A stretch of DNA of 64,000 bases from Microthyrium microscopicum (GCA_010405405.1 MU004242.1:100748-164747); one strand, 5' to 3'; shown: positions 12,245-27,599, counted from the stretch's first letter. Program-made: numbers and translations. The notes: generated from the letters alone by a model not told the origin.

Positions 12245-14013
12245 TTACATACCAAGCACCGTCTGCAACTCCTCCCCAAGAAACAAATCATCCCTCCCAG
12301 GAACATAAGGATAAATATACGGCCTCACACCCACAACCCCCGTCTCCACCAAAACCTTCCCATCACCATCCAAACTCCTCGCATAAAAGCCACTCCAATC
12401 CGACCCACTAAATACATAAAACGACGTCTCAAATCCCTCTCTTTCAACTTTCCCCAGCCAAACATGTCTCTTCTTCGATTCCCCATCCTCCCCACTACTT
12501 CTGTCCATGCCAGTGCCATTGAACCGTACGCCAAAGAACTCCCAAACCCGCGTCTCCGTATCCCCATTCCAACTAACATACAACACAGTACTCTCTCCAT
12601 GCCCCAACGCCACAAACGCTGGATCCTCATGCGGTGTTCCTGTCCAATTGAATTTGAATGCGCGGTAGTTTTGTACGGCGCCGTTGGTGTAGAGGTCGCC
12701 ACTATCTAGATAGGCGTGGAAGACGACTGAGCCGTTCGACGAATACTCAGTGACGGCGCCTGCTGAGCCCCAATTTATGAAGGCGTTCCCGTTGAGAAGG
12801 ATTTGTGTGGAGCCTTGGTTTGCGGCGAAGATGGGAGATTGTGGGCTGTCGGGCGGAGAGAAGCCTTGGAGGAGAGTGGCTGTCCAGCTATCTGTGTTGA
12901 GGGATATGATTTTACCGCTAGATTTGTTTGCATAGGTTCCGTGTTTTTCGCTAGCTGGGCCAGAGTTGTCGAAGATGCTGATGATTTCGTCTCCATCGTC
13001 GGAACGGCTTATGAAGCGCGCGTGATGTTGGAGGCCAAACTCTACGCCCTCTTTGAGGGTGAAGTTTGAATGTTTACCTCCGAGGCGCCAGATGACGTCG
13101 CCAGTGGTTCCGTTGATTTTGTAGATTGTTGATGTATGGCGTGCGGAGATCAAGTAGTTGTGCTCGGAGTCACGGTCTACAGAGTTGATGTGGAAGTAAT
13201 CCAGGGCGTCTGTACTGTTGTGTCCTGTTCCGAACTTGCCTGAAGATATCGACTCTACGGACTCTGCACCCCCATCAATACGTCTTCAATCGATTCATAG
13301 AACTTAGCATCATACCGTCAACGCCAACATGATCTAAGCTCCGCCACTCGAACACCAATTTTCCCGAGTTTATATCAACCTGTACTTACAATCAGCTCAT
13401 AACCTTCACCAGACTTGTTAGACAACATATCTTGAAAAACTCCCTCCACAACCCACTGACTAGCCGGTCCAGCTCCATACGCTCTCAAATCATACGGACG
13501 CGGCTCATAACTCTCCACCAACGCCGTCTTCCCATCCAGAACATGGAATTCATGAATATCCAATAATCTATGCCCCGCCGCCCGCACTTCTTTGATCGCT
13601 CGATAACTTTTATCCCAGATCTTAACATAGCCATGTCCATGAACATGCCTTACGTTCCGGCGAGATTCGATTGCGAATAACACGTCCTGGCCGTTGATGT
13701 TGGCAGCTTGGAAGTTAGTCACAAAACCGACAGCATAGCTGAAGCCGGACCAGACGAGTTCGCCGGAAGTTGTGAATATGTATGGACCTGGTTGAAGCGG
13801 GCCATGGTTGAGTGGATTGGTTTTGACAGTTGAATAGGGCGCCACGAATATGTAGCCTGGAGATAAATGTTGAGGGTGTGAGATGGTTATGTTTAGTGTT
13901 GGTGGGGATAGGTCTGGTCGTGATTTGTATTGCCAGTTGGCTTGGACTCCATGGGATATTATATTGAGATAGGCTATGAGGTAAAGAAAGCGGCTGGTTG
14001 GGGGAAGGAGCAT
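12245..14013 (-). CDS. secreted arylsulfotransferase-family (ASST) protein
   Basis: Member of the fungal arylsulfotransferase-like beta-propeller family; the actual reaction in fungi is not established. Exon 1 starts at 14013 with a signal peptide (LYLIAYLNIISHGVQA). Family landmarks seen: GPYIFTTSGELVWSG, LDIHEFHVLDGKTALVESY, LVFEWRSLDHV, DYFHINSVDRD, NYLISARHTSTIYKING, GDVIWRLGG, and FFGVRFNGTG near the end. A clean intron lies at 13264-13315. Between FQD and VDINSGK the family expects direct continuity. The intervening 49 bases (13380-13428) look like an intron ending in TACAG, but the donor begins AT, not GT. With that join the product is 555 residues, normal for the family. The gene may therefore use a non-canonical intron or be damaged. 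Many N-glycosylation sites fit secretion. Confidence 0.8.
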
Positions 14014-14779
14014 CTTTGAGGCCGCGGCGTCACTGGTAATTATCTCAGCTAATGCGCGATTTGTATGCTCTAAAATACTTTCGAGGTATACATCTAGATC
14101 CGAAATACTGAAAGATATTAATAATTAGATGTTCGGCTTCCAGTTGTAGTTGTTGTTGATGTGATGGGGAATACACGATCGCGCAATCATGTACATGAAG
14201 TACGAAACCCGAGGCTAGCTTCCGCAGTGTATGAAACTCTTTATGTTTACGAGAAAATACTTCTTCTCAATGTTCTCTATACTGTATTGAAGAAGCATAA
14301 TTCAATTCTTTTGTGAACTTACCATTTGTAAATGAGAAACATAACAAAGGATAAGGAAGTGCATTATGGCCTACCCGACCACATCACAATCCCCGTTTTC
14401 CAAATCAATCGATTCAACTAGCGCTTCAAAGCTCAACTAGACTTCTAATGGCAGCAGTCATAAAAGCCTTTTATCACTTAGCACGATATTTCATGGCGAA
14501 TGGCAAACTCCACTTACAGCTGGGAGTGAAATATAAAAGTTGATTACCCGATTAGAAATGCCTAGACTTCTAGATAAACCATAAGCTGTCCTTAGTCTCA
14601 ATCGGTTTTATAAGAGTCCAACCGTCTTCTTCAATATCATTCTGGTCTGCCTGACCGAGTTTGGGCTCGGGAGACTTTTTCTTGTGCTCTCTGTTCAACG
14701 ATCAGTGCCGAACTGCCGATTCATCGAACTAGTGAAATCTCGAAAGTGGACTTGAAGAACAACAAGGAACATGGATGGC
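14014..14779. other. intergenic between two minus-strand genes
   Basis: AT-rich spacer holding the promoter of the ASST-like gene and the 3' end of the FMO gene. No coding frame, RNA gene or repeat recognised. Confidence 0.4.
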
Positions 14780-16458
<1,679 letters not shown>

Positions 16459-17472
16459 CTAACAGCTTACAATATAAACATTATCTCAATCAGAAATATC
16501 TTGATCAATTATCTGAACCAGTTCGCCTCGATATAATGAGACGTGGTCACCAAATGCGTGACTCGAAAGCTAAATTGCGTGCTATCATACATCTCACAAG
16601 GCCGTTTGCGTAAACGGCTCACTGACTTTCAAAAGAACCTGCCTCCTCTATACTTATAGAGAAGTTGGCGTTAGGCTTTTTTCTCCGTGATCTAGTAGTT
16701 TCTGCATTTTATTGGTAAAAACGCAGGCTATACAGTAGATCCACCTGTAATCCAATGGACGCTAGCATTGTCCATGTAGCAGGTCACTGGATAATATATT
16801 AATCAAATGCAAGAACAAAAACTACATCCATTCTCCACATTATAACACCTGAATTACTTTCGACGCTTGATCTGGATGTCTCTCGATATGCCACGGGATC
16901 AGCGACTCAGCGATCGTATTTCAAATGACTTTGACCACCAATACTCAGCAAACACACGTCCTCAGCGTTCCCTCGTATCTCCACAATCTGCAACCTACAA
17001 GATTAAGTATATTAATCCACGCGGAACTTGTGGGGTCCCCGGCTACCCCAGATCTAGCTTGATCTAGGTAAGGAAACAGTCGCGAATCTCATACAAGCTT
17101 CTTACGACGGTCGGTGGTCAAACCCTACACTTCCGATAGAACCTTCCAAAATCAAACACACTAGCAGCCAATATATATTAAAAAGTGACCAAATGACCAA
17201 TGGGAATTCAGGTACCGGAGTTTAGAGGTCGCATGGCACGTTAGGCTTGATAAGTCTTGTCATGCGAGCTATAGGATATTAAACTGGTCGATATAAGAGC
17301 TGCATGGTGCACCTGAAAGCAACGACTCTTTTGTGCCAACATTGATATAATCGCTATTTGCCATTGTAACTTCAATCGGTAAGTTCAGCATATACTCGAT
17401 TTGCAGTTCAGCATACTAATTGATCTCTCTAGTTTCACATTCTTTAGAACACGAACATCATCAATCGCAATC
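16459..17472. other. intergenic, divergent promoters
   Basis: About 1 kb between the divergent FMO and small secreted protein genes. A GC-rich island around 17018-17040 (GGAACTTGTGGGGTCCCCGG) contains GGGG and CCCC elements resembling stress-response-type sites; this is suggestive only. No coding frame accepted. Confidence 0.4.
17291..17297 (+). promoter_or_regulatory. TATA-like element (ATATAAG)
   Basis: A TATA-like heptamer about 180 bases upstream of the small secreted protein's start codon, in otherwise AT-rich sequence. The distance fits a promoter with a leader of more than 100 bases. No experimental support. Confidence 0.3.
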
Positions 17473-17772
17473 ATGAAGCTCACTCTCTTCACCCTCATTG
17501 TCAGCGCTACTCTTGCTCTAGCTGCTCCAACTCCAGCTCCCCCAGCAGACGCCGCGCCCCAGTCATGCACATTCAGCGCAAACGAGAAGTCCAACTTGGG
17601 TCACATGCACGATGTCAACACCGGAAAGATAAAGATTGGCGGAAAGATCAGCGGCAAGGCGCCTCAGATTTTCGGAAGCGGATGCTCCCCAGCCTGGGCG
17701 AACGGTGGAAAGATTGATGATAACTCACCACAAAAGACACGCCCAGAGTGCACACACGGAAAAGAGTGCTAG
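17473..17772 (+). CDS. small secreted cysteine-containing protein
   Basis: Intronless 99-residue protein. The N terminus is a textbook signal peptide (KLTLFTLIVSATLALA, cleavage likely near AAP), followed by a short Ala/Pro spacer and a compact domain with four cysteines (SCTFS, GSGCSP, RPECTH, GKEC-end), enough for two disulfides. It is rich in Gly and Lys, with no membrane segment after the signal. No family recognised; by size and secretion it would be listed as a candidate effector or small antimicrobial-type protein, which is inference only. The start was chosen because it opens the signal peptide; an upstream in-frame start at 17401 would bury it. Confidence 0.75.
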   Translation: MKLTLFTLIVSATLALAAPTPAPPADAAPQSCTFSANEKSNLGHMHDVNTGKIKIGGKISGKAPQIFGSGCSPAWANGGKIDDNSPQKTRPECTHGKEC

Positions 17773-17873
17773 TTTACATGATAGCCGAGAAAATCGATTG
17801 AATAATAATCCTACATCCTCTTACTGTTACAATACATGCTCAACATATCCACTTCTTTTGTAAGCCTCAGTGC

Positions 17874-20800
17874 TCACTCCTCGAGGAATTCGTGCTGCTC
17901 CAACAACTCTCCATCTAGCACCTTGCCCATATGTGTTTTTTTAATGTTGTCGCCGTTGCGACGGATCTTTGTCATCAGGACGGAGAGAAATTTGACTGGA
18001 CTGTTTTTGAAGGTACTAGATCCGTTCGGGATGAATCCATCAAGTTGTGTGGCGATATCTCTACCCAGTGCTCGCCACGATAATCCTAGAGTTTCGCAAA
18101 CTTCGGTGTAATCCACAAAGGAGTTGAAGTACAACTGACCGGCAAAGAGGTTCAATTGAATAATGAGCTCGGGGGCCACTGGCTGATCGATCGACTTGCC
18201 AATCGTAAAAAGATCCAGGCGGTCCAATGCAACATAATCCACGTTTGGTCGAGGTTGGTAAGTATGTAATGTTACACGGTTGTGCTTCTTGATATCTGGA
18301 TAAAGCTGATCGGCTTCGAAAGGGCTGATGATCAACAGCTGGGTATAATTTTCAGCCTCATTGTAGCTGGAGAGAATCCACTGCACAGATCGAACATAGT
18401 TGTCGATGGCGCCGTCGGCAGAGATTTTGACCGTCCGAACAAAGTCAGCAGTGACAAGTATGTCTGCAGGAAATTGCCAGACATCGAAGCTTTTCGCAGC
18501 TGATGATTTCTCCAAAGATCCAAAGGCGGAGATGAATGCAGGGGACCGCTTTCTCACCTTCCCAGACATGACGAAGGACTGAACATCGGGGTGGATGGAA
18601 TGAGGTTCAGCCGGTAAAGGCTTCGGATTTTCAACTTGGCGCTCCTGTTCAATTTCAGGTGCCAATTCCCTCTCCTGTTCCTCTTCTAATGCAGCGGATG
18701 AAAAGTTGAGAACATCAAAGTCGTCGCAACGCTTGGCTATTGCTTTCATTGTCTTGTTGTTGAGATTCCAAGTTGCTGTTGACGATTGCTGACCAGGACG
18801 GTATCTACGCTCCACAGATTGGGCTTCGTTCTGGAGGAATTGGCTCGCGATTTCTGTGGTCATGCTGAAGCCATTCTTTCTTGCTGACTTCTTCCATAGT
18901 TTGCTCTGAGAGTCAAAGACCTGGCCTTGACTTGCCCATAGAGGCATCTTGCGCCGAAGGTCTTTGAAAGTTTCTGAAATGCTCCACTGAAGAACATCAG
19001 CAACGGTCAATTGAGCATCTGTGTCGTGGCTGAGAAGTTCGAAAATTTTCAACTTGATTTCATCTGGTATACAGAACACAAGAGATTGGCCTTTGCCGAG
19101 TTTTCTCATTCTCATACAGGCTGGACAGATTAGTAAACTGCAATGATGGCGAACACCAAGTCACTTACCTTGCACAAGAGTGTCCTTTGTCAAATCTGCA
19201 CCAAGGGTCACTGCAGCGCGGTAGTCAGCAGGAAGCTTGAGATCGGTTCCCCTAGTATGAGCTTCATCAAGAAATACTAGACAAGTATCTAGCTGGTTCA
19301 TATAAGAGGACGTCTGAAGCAGCTCGAGTTTGCCATCACGATCAATGACTGATAGCTCATCATTATCATCAAAGAATATAGCAGCATGGGGTCGATTTGC
19401 GTCGTAAAGAGTCAACCATTTCTCTGCTACCTGCTGATTGTTGAGTTCGAGGATCTGCGCTCCAACGTCCAGAATAACGCGAACAGCGGGTGTCATGCTC
19501 GTGACCATGTTCAGAAGTGACTCTGCATCCGAAGAACCGGCTTTTCGCGAGGGCATTACCGCAAGAGTATTTTCTGTTTGCAAAATATATTTTAGCACTA
19601 AAGCGTTGGTATGTCTCTGGCTCTCCAAGTCGATATGATGCACATCGAGCGGCAAAAGATGACGGGAGTCTATAGTCCCGCTGAATCCAGTCGTGATATT
19701 TGGTTTCGTGCGACCTAGATCCCAGCCAGACGCGGAAATCTTGGATGGAAACTCTCTCATGGCTTTCGGAAATACCACGCTAGACAGGAAAAAGTCGATG
19801 GCGCCTTTGGAGTATCGTAGAGCAGGAAAGACATCTTTCTTGCACTGGAGGGAATCTTTAAGATTGATACCTGAGAGTCTACTGAAGTTCTCAGCAAGGT
19901 CAGGTGCACATTGAGGATCCGTCCATTGTCTATATTCTGACGCTGCCTGATCCGACTTTTGTAGCTGGTCGAAGGACGCAAACAAATCGTCATCATGCAG
20001 TCCACCATAGTAGAAGCAAAGACAGGTAAGTATGATAATGACATCAGTGTGGCTGAACTCCGAACGCGATCTTGGGTTATCTTTAGCTCTGAACGGAACT
20101 GCAAGTTTGCTCTGAGCTCGCTGAGGATCAAGACCATAGTTGACTCGCCATCGTTTATTGCTGAACACATGCGAGAGCACCCCTCCAGCAATAAGACCTC
20201 TAGTTAGGAGTAAGGGACCGCGAGTTGACTTGGTCCATATTTTCCCATCACTATCGTCTTCAACGAGTGTGACATCTTCCTGTGATAGATCCAGTTCTGT
20301 AATATAGCGAAGCACTAATTGTTTCGAAGAGTTTGACAAATGCGCGACTGGTAGCCCAGGAAGCCCGAAAGCACAAATATGGGTGGCGACTTTCTTGAAG
20401 AGCGCTGCCTGGCCTTCGGGTCGAAGGAATCGAATTCGCGGAAATCTCCCAGGCCATCGCGAGTCTACTTCAATTACGTGATGGCCCAGCTCCGCTTTGA
20501 CTTCTATGGCGAATCGAGCTACCAGAGCTAGAACTCGCTGAATAATGATCCATCGATCCGGGCTAAGTTCGATCGGTTGCTGTAGTCCCATCGTATACAC
20601 CAATTCGAATTTGACGCTGAAGTTCTCGTCGCTTTCATCAATGACATCCCGAGATCTTGAATCGAACAAATGTTGAGTTTTGAGGAGTCTAGCTGCCAGA
20701 TCAAGATTGCCGTTGATACTGTGCTCCACAGCCATGAGCTTGAAAGAAAGAATATGCTCCGGCTGAAGGAGCAGGATGCCGCCAGTCTTGATGCATTCAA

Positions 20801-23800
20801 CATACATGTCGTATATTGCGTCCGCTTCGGTGCTTCCAAGTCGTAAAGATCGAGAAAATGGCATATGATAAACGCGGCGGTCAATCAAACCGCCGACCTT
20901 GGAGATGAGCATTTGAAACATCTGCTTAGACTGTGGTCGAGCAGTGATGATTCGAACAAGCTTTTTCCCATTTGCTAGCACTGCACAAACCGCAGGTACA
21001 ATGCATGTAGATTTTCCTTCACCCATATTCAGCTGCATCACGGAGTTGAGCTTAGATTCTGGGCAAAGCATCTGCTGCGCAATATCGGTTTGGACGCTAC
21101 GCATCACAATTCGACTTTCGACTTCCAGGAGCAACCATTCAGGAAACTCCATTGGGTTCCAATTATTGTGTCCGACATTTGCAAGCTCATTGACTAGATC
21201 TGAACCTCGTAGTTTAACAAGTCGTTGGGCTCGCTGGAGGGCGCACAACGCCAAGGCATATTCGACGATGCAGGGTTTCCATTCATCAGGAAGGAGCTGC
21301 CAGCGGCGATGTGACAGTTGCTGAAGAAGGAATTCAGTAGATACCCGAGGCACATGCTGCACTGCATGGCTCGTTTTACAATTTCGAACGATGGCCTCTG
21401 TCATGGAATTCATAAGCGACTGTACCCGCGAGGTGCAGTCGACAAGATACTGTGCGAGCGACTGAGTGAGGGCTTCTTTTGTGAGAATGAGTTCATGTTG
21501 CTGGGTTTGACGATCAAGGCAAGACAGACTCTCTCGTAGTTCGTTGACGTAGCGAGTCTCGTACGCAGCCACGGCCTTAGCATCCAGCCGATCCAAGAGC
21601 ACCTCAAGTTGAGCACTAGATTGCCCAACTCCGTTCTCCCTGCGCAAAAGAGATGATAGATCATCTGGCGATGTTCCATTGCAGTTGGGGGCTGCCACAC
21701 TAAACATATCACCAATGCTAATAAAGCACCGTCGTGCCAGCTCCATAGATTCGCCAGAATCCAGCTCATATTCTGTTATTTCGAAGGGTGACACTGCAGG
21801 ATGACTTGCTAGTTTCGCTTCAATCTCATCGAGGTATTCATGAAATTGGCGATTCTGAAACCACATGGTCCACTTGCGACGAATTTCTTTCATAACTGTG
21901 CCGGTATCTATGTAGTCACTGAATGTTTGTCCAGGGGGAATTCGAGGTTTCTCACAAGGCCATTGCTGCTTTAGAGACTGAGCGAAAGCGCTTGCAACTT
22001 CACTAGTTTTCTGGTTGTAGGCTTGCAATCTTCGGTTGTTGTACTGCGAGCTGGTCTCGCCGCTTCGACGAGGGGCCGCGAACTCAGAGCTGTCCGAGGG
22101 TGATCGAAACTTGGCGGACGCAAGCGTGAGAAGGTCGCTGGGACAATCTCCGTGGCCAAGGTGAAAACTGGGAATTTCAGGAATAGTGATTTCTGACCAA
22201 TCTCCTATACAGTAGAATGCGGCAAGGCATTGAACTAACGTCATGTCTGCTCGATTCGCAAAGGCAATGGTGGAAAGCCACATCATAAGCTGAAACTGGT
22301 TTAGTGAGCGTCGAGAGGTTGCATCAAGAACAAGGATTTGATGAAGACTACACCAACTGCTGCCAACAACCGATGCGGTTTCACCTAGCAGAGCGTTCTT
22401 ATACAGCATCCATGTCGCGTGTAATGCTGTGTCTGGTCCCTGAATGATGGGGCAGCCGCGAAGCTTCCTCCAAAGCTGGCCATCAAGTTCTCTCATGGTA
22501 GTATCAATGAGAGCATCATTCTTTTCATATAGACAGCGAGCTATGGTGAGAGATCGGTTTGCTCGTTCGGAATTCTGACCACGGTCACGGGATTGATACA
22601 ACAGATCCAGTTCGGTAGTGTGCTCTTCGGCTCCGAAGCCAGATATACGGAATACTGCTGAGCGAATGAGACTACGCCGAACAAGATGTGGTTCGGTGTA
22701 TTGAACAGAAGGAACATCGATACATTCGGGGTGAAATATTCTCGAAGTCTTGGCCTGAGCAAAAATCTGCTGAACCGCAGTGTAGAAGTAATCATGCTGG
22801 GCGAGGAAGCCAAGTGCAGGGTCCCAGCGAACTGACTGCATGGCATGCAAGTGTCGTGGGTAGAAAGATCGTTGTGGAGCTAATTTGGCTATTCGAACCA
22901 GGACATCAATGTTGGCTTGATCAAGGACCTGAAAGGACCGCACCGCGGCGGACTGCAGTATAAACAGTGCTTGTTCCGTGCCAGTACGCTTGGTAAGTTG
23001 ATCGCAGAGGCAGTGCGAAGTTAACGCATGCAAAAGGCAAATGTAAAGCATAGTTTGCATGTTTCCATTGTGCGTGAGGCGTCCAAGTTGTTCATCAATG
23101 CTGTAGGCATGAATCTTCATCACTGTGGCCTTGTCAACCTCCACTGAAACATGGTCGCCGTGTGGAGAATGAGAAACGGCGCCCTCAGGAACGATGACCT
23201 GCCGAGCGGTATTGCCAAGCTCGCCTTTCAGCACCAGCTTGGAGTACAGTCCAACAAGAGTACCAATTTTCTGATCGTGGTCAATATGCATTCCCCGGTA
23301 TTCCAAAGACTGAAGTTGATCGGTCCCCAGTGCCAAAGAAAAGTTGAGACTGAGTCTAGGGAGGCTGATTATGAGGGATTTCGTCGTCTCGTGGAAGAGT
23401 ATGTGCGTGTAAAAGTCATCCTCAAGGGGGGCGAAGATGCTTCCAATACATTTCCCGGATGGACTAGCAAGGTCAACTAGAAAGATGCGGTCTTTTTTCT
23501 TAAGCTTCCAACCACTTCCAGATTTCACCAGTCGCCAATTACCGGGATCAAACATCCAGGGTGTGGTAGAGGGGACGAATTCTACTTCTCCAGATTGATG
23601 GTTGTACCAATGAACATAATCGTTGACAAAAGCACATGGCATAAGTCCATTCAGCAGCCTCGAAGGGATGACGCTGAGCTTCTGGTCGTCCTTTAGAGCA
23701 AGAAGAAGAAGGTCGTGATCTGTTGTACTCGGGATGAGCAGCATTCTAAAATGAACCGCGTATCCTAAATAACCTGACTTGGCAGAATACTCGTATCCTG

Positions 23801-26800
23801 TTTGATTCGATGGCACTGCCTGTAAAGGCGCCTCACCAAAGAAGCGTCCGTAAGTAGGATGGCTTTCGAATTGCTTTGGGAGTCGAGAAAGAGGGGAGTT
23901 GTTGACAAGGAGCTCAGCAGTTAGGAGATTGAAATGTATGTAAAGCACATTTCCACTATCAGGATTTGTCATTGTTGTTCTGATCCAGTGTAGATGCGGT
24001 GTCTCGAGTTGGTGCCATGATCCTCTGACATAATCTACCCAGTGATCTTTTAAAGCGAAGTCCAGACAAGGATTGCCTAACTGCACAATTGCTTGCAGGA
24101 GAAGGGGAAATGCTCGGTGCATTAATTTTTTCCACTGCTCAAGTAAAGCTACGGTCAGCATGCTATAATCTCCACTCTTTGTGACCATCAACTCTTGAAT
24201 AGCCATGGAGATCTTGAGAAACATAGCAGCATTTTGAGTGCGCTTCAGAACTGGAATCAAATGGATGTGTTCGAGGTTGAAGCTGACCATACAGATCAAT
24301 GCGACCTCGACAGCTTGAGATGCATACTCTGCTCGTTCTGTATTATTGGTGGAAGCCTGGACTTTAGCTCGAAGCTGGATAACCCATTCGGAAACCAAGG
24401 AGCGGCAAGATGATAAAAAAGATAAAATGTTCGATTGCTTGGAGCGCGTCAACGAGAGGAGTCGTGATGCTAGATGTATCAGCACGCCAACAACTTGGAA
24501 GAACTCCCAATTTCTTCCCACTCGTCTCTTTGCCTCAATGAGTTGCTCCAGCAAAGCAGTGACGAAACTGTCGCGTTCAAGATCGGCATGACTGAATCTT
24601 AGCGTGTTTTGGCCAGCCGGACCGGCTTGGTGAATTACTTGCAAGAGCAAAATGGTTGTATCAACCTTGGACAGATTGAGGGAGGGCACTGCAAGTTGAG
24701 TGAGAATATTGGTCCACTGAATGTTGCAGCCAAGAGGAAGGGTGCAGAAAGCATGAAATTCATTTAGCGACATATGCCGCGGGCAATCGAATTGATTGGC
24801 GAGGACTTCATTCGGCGGCAAACCATTTGGCTCTGCCGGCGGTCTCTCAATAAACTTTTGCAGTTGCTTCGATCGGGTTGGAAGCTGAAACGAACACAAC
24901 CGATGGACTTTGTCGGTGGTCGCGAATGGAAGTATCAGCAGATGGTTCTGTATGTCATAATAACGATACTGTAAACCATTGGCGAGGCAAACAGCGCTTT
25001 CTGTTGCCGGAATAACCACCTTGGCTCTATGTGTGGCTAAGTGCGGTTTGGTTTGCGACGAGAGGCCAACTCGATAAGTCATAGAGATGAAGAACATTTT
25101 GAGACCCGGATCATTAGAAGGCGTGTATGAAGTCGCGGAGCCATGCTTAGTTGTGTATCCATTACCGAGGACCATCGTAAGCAAAAAATGAGTCGAATCA
25201 CGCCATGCTCCAAAAGAAGCTGGCACAGAGAGCTCGAAGACAGTAGCTTTAGCTTCATCACGATTCGCAGAAAGCGGCCATTCGTGAACGCGAATTCCGA
25301 TCTTTGCCACGGCATTAGCACTGGTGTAGAAGGCGCATCTCTTGCAATTTGTGCTATGTGGCGATTCGTAAAGTTGCGCTACTTCATCAATGCAAACTCT
25401 GTCATATTCACAGGTAAACGCCTGGTAACTGTTCATGTAATCGTGGTAAACTTTGTTGCATTGCGAGAGCTCTTGGCACTTTGCTTTTCGATCGTCGATT
25501 GCCTTCTTCTCAATTTTGTCGTAAAGTTTTTTGTGTCGAGGAGACTGGTCGAAATATCGTACAGCAAATGATGATCGGTGGCCGAAATCGCGAAAGATTG
25601 ATGGCAGGCCCTTTCTTGACCCTGCTTCACGATCCTTAAGATAGGATTCAACTTTGGAGAGACGTTTCATCTGAGATCGAAGTGGCAGGAGAAGCGAAGA
25701 GAAAAGATTTGAGGTGATTTCTGGGTCGTACTCTGGCACGAGAGGGTAGGTACAGCATGCGGACTTGTCGCAAGCGACCCAAAGCTCCAAGGCCGTAAGG
25801 ATCATGACTGATGATGCCATGGGATTGCCTGCATAATGAGGGCAGGCAAACTTGTAGTATTGATGAAGCAGAAACTTGATGTAATTACAAGTATCATTCC
25901 CGCTCTTATGTTCCTCTATCCAGGTTTCAAGGTGTTGTTCAACCCAAGCCTCAATTGCGGCCAGGCCAAAACTGGCATCAAGACTGCCAATATCAAGTGG
26001 AAAAGTGGGCAGACCATCCGGTGAAAAACGCGGAAACTTTTCGTCCGTGGAAAACGTCGCAGTGTTTCTATTTGTAGAGACTTGGCCTAGAGTATTGAGG
26101 AAATTATTGAAGTTTGTCAAATGATGCACGGAGTCTTGCTCGGGTCGAATTGACGTGAGTGCAGCCAGATCTGGTGCTGTAGAGCTCTGAACAGCAGTTG
26201 ATTGCCACTGCGTCTCTATCGTATGGTGTGCCAGGAGCATAGTAGCTTGAACTTTCTGCAGCCATGGATCTTCATTAACAATTCCGAGTTTCGTCAGGCG
26301 CCGAGAGATCTTGGCATTCATGGAGTAGATAACGTCAGCTTCCAGGTCCAGGCCGATACAGTTTGTCAGAATTCGTGACATGAAGAAGATCATAAACGTC
26401 TTGTACAATGAGTCGTTGCCAGACAATCGACCAAATATCAGCTGAAGAACTACACGAATCAATAGCCATATAGGGGACCGGCGCCAAGGAAGATCGGCCT
26501 TAGTCCACATAACTTCATCTCGGGTATTTTTTGAGAGAGTTGAGACTGCGACAGGTTGGCCAACAGCGCGTAGGAAGCTCATCAAATGCTCCGTCACCAT
26601 GTGCGGCATGGTAGAATTACGGGCTTCACTGATAGTCTGCCCTGCCTTTGACACTTGAGGTTGCATTTCATCAACAGGTTGATAGCTCATGGTAGCAATA
26701 GCTTGAGCCAACGTGTTCCGAAAATCTTGATCATAGAATGTCATATACGGTATTGTAATGGCGGCGGCGGGAAATGATCTTTTTAGCCGTCCTTGTGTCG

Positions 26801-27212
26801 AAACTACAGACTCGTTGTCTGGAGATAGCTCGAAGATCTCAATGTTGACAAAGCTGCCCTTTCCATCGCCTGTTGGGGTGATAAGCAGGCCTGCGTTTTG
26901 CGCCTTGACAGGTACGACAACGTGTGCGGACGACAAGGATTGAAAAACGGCTTTCAACTTTGCTTCTTTGATAGCACCAGTCTTGTCGCGGGAGGCCAAA
27001 AGATTCTTGATCATAGCCCGTCCTTTATCGATGACATCTTCGCTTGTTCTGTAGAGAGTCTTGAATTCTTGAAGAGCGTGGATGACTGCGTCTATCAGCG
27101 CCTTCTCCAAGCTTGGGTCGTCGTCGTTCTCTTGTGGCAGCTTCGGGGGGAGGAAGACATGGTGAAAGAGATACGAAGCAGCATGTGAGGATACGGCTGG
27201 CATGTGTGCCAT
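17874..27212 (-). CDS. giant DUF6606/DUF3638/DUF3645 protein, helicase-like ATPase
   Basis: Exons 19169-27212 and 17874-19120 join in phase to give 3,096 residues. The N terminus (SSHAASYLFHHVFLPPKLPQ) matches the start of the large fungal family carrying DUF6606, DUF3638 and DUF3645. Motifs in order: MGEGKST near residue 2064 (P-loop); VIDESDE near 2190 (possible DExD box); GFSGT near 2507, resembling helicase motif III; DEAHTRGTDLKLP near 2648, in which RGTDL resembles motif V; and QACMRMRKLGKGQ, resembling motif VI and created by the splice. I infer a superfamily-2-like ATPase with a SecA-like P-loop. Databases sometimes call the family 'ubiquitinyl hydrolase'; I see no protease box. A short GA-rich tract at about 27264-27296 sits in the presumed leader. 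Role unknown; the domain assignment is confident. Confidence 0.93.
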
Positions 27213-27263
27213 TGCGAAGCGACTGCAGCTGAACAGTAGAGAAGAGTTATGTTCAATCCAGCG

Positions 27264-27296
27264 AGAGAGAGAGAGGAAGAGAGAGAAAGAGAGAAA
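27264..27296. repeat. GA-rich simple repeat
   Basis: Imperfect (GA)n tract in the presumed promoter or leader of the giant DUF3638 gene. As CT on the coding strand it resembles the pyrimidine tracts often found near fungal transcription starts. Confidence 0.7.
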
Positions 27297-27599
27297 TGCG
27301 CAATAGCGGCAAAAAGGCGCGATATGAACAGGTGCGCCTAAGTGGGGCAGTTTGAAATTTCCAGTGGTGCTAGCCAGTCGATTTGAGGAAGGCGCGTTGC
27401 GGAAAACTGAGTTGAGTCGGATGAGGAAGTGGCGAACCTAGAGATTCGCAAAATCGTGGAAGGAGCACCTGGTGGCCTTTAAGAGCGAGGAAGGAGCATA
27501 CTGACATTGAGCTAGTGAGCAACACCAGAAAGTAAACAATGTCTCAAATATATCTGGTATTGCTTCCTGCTAGCAGTGCAACAGCAATTATACAACACA

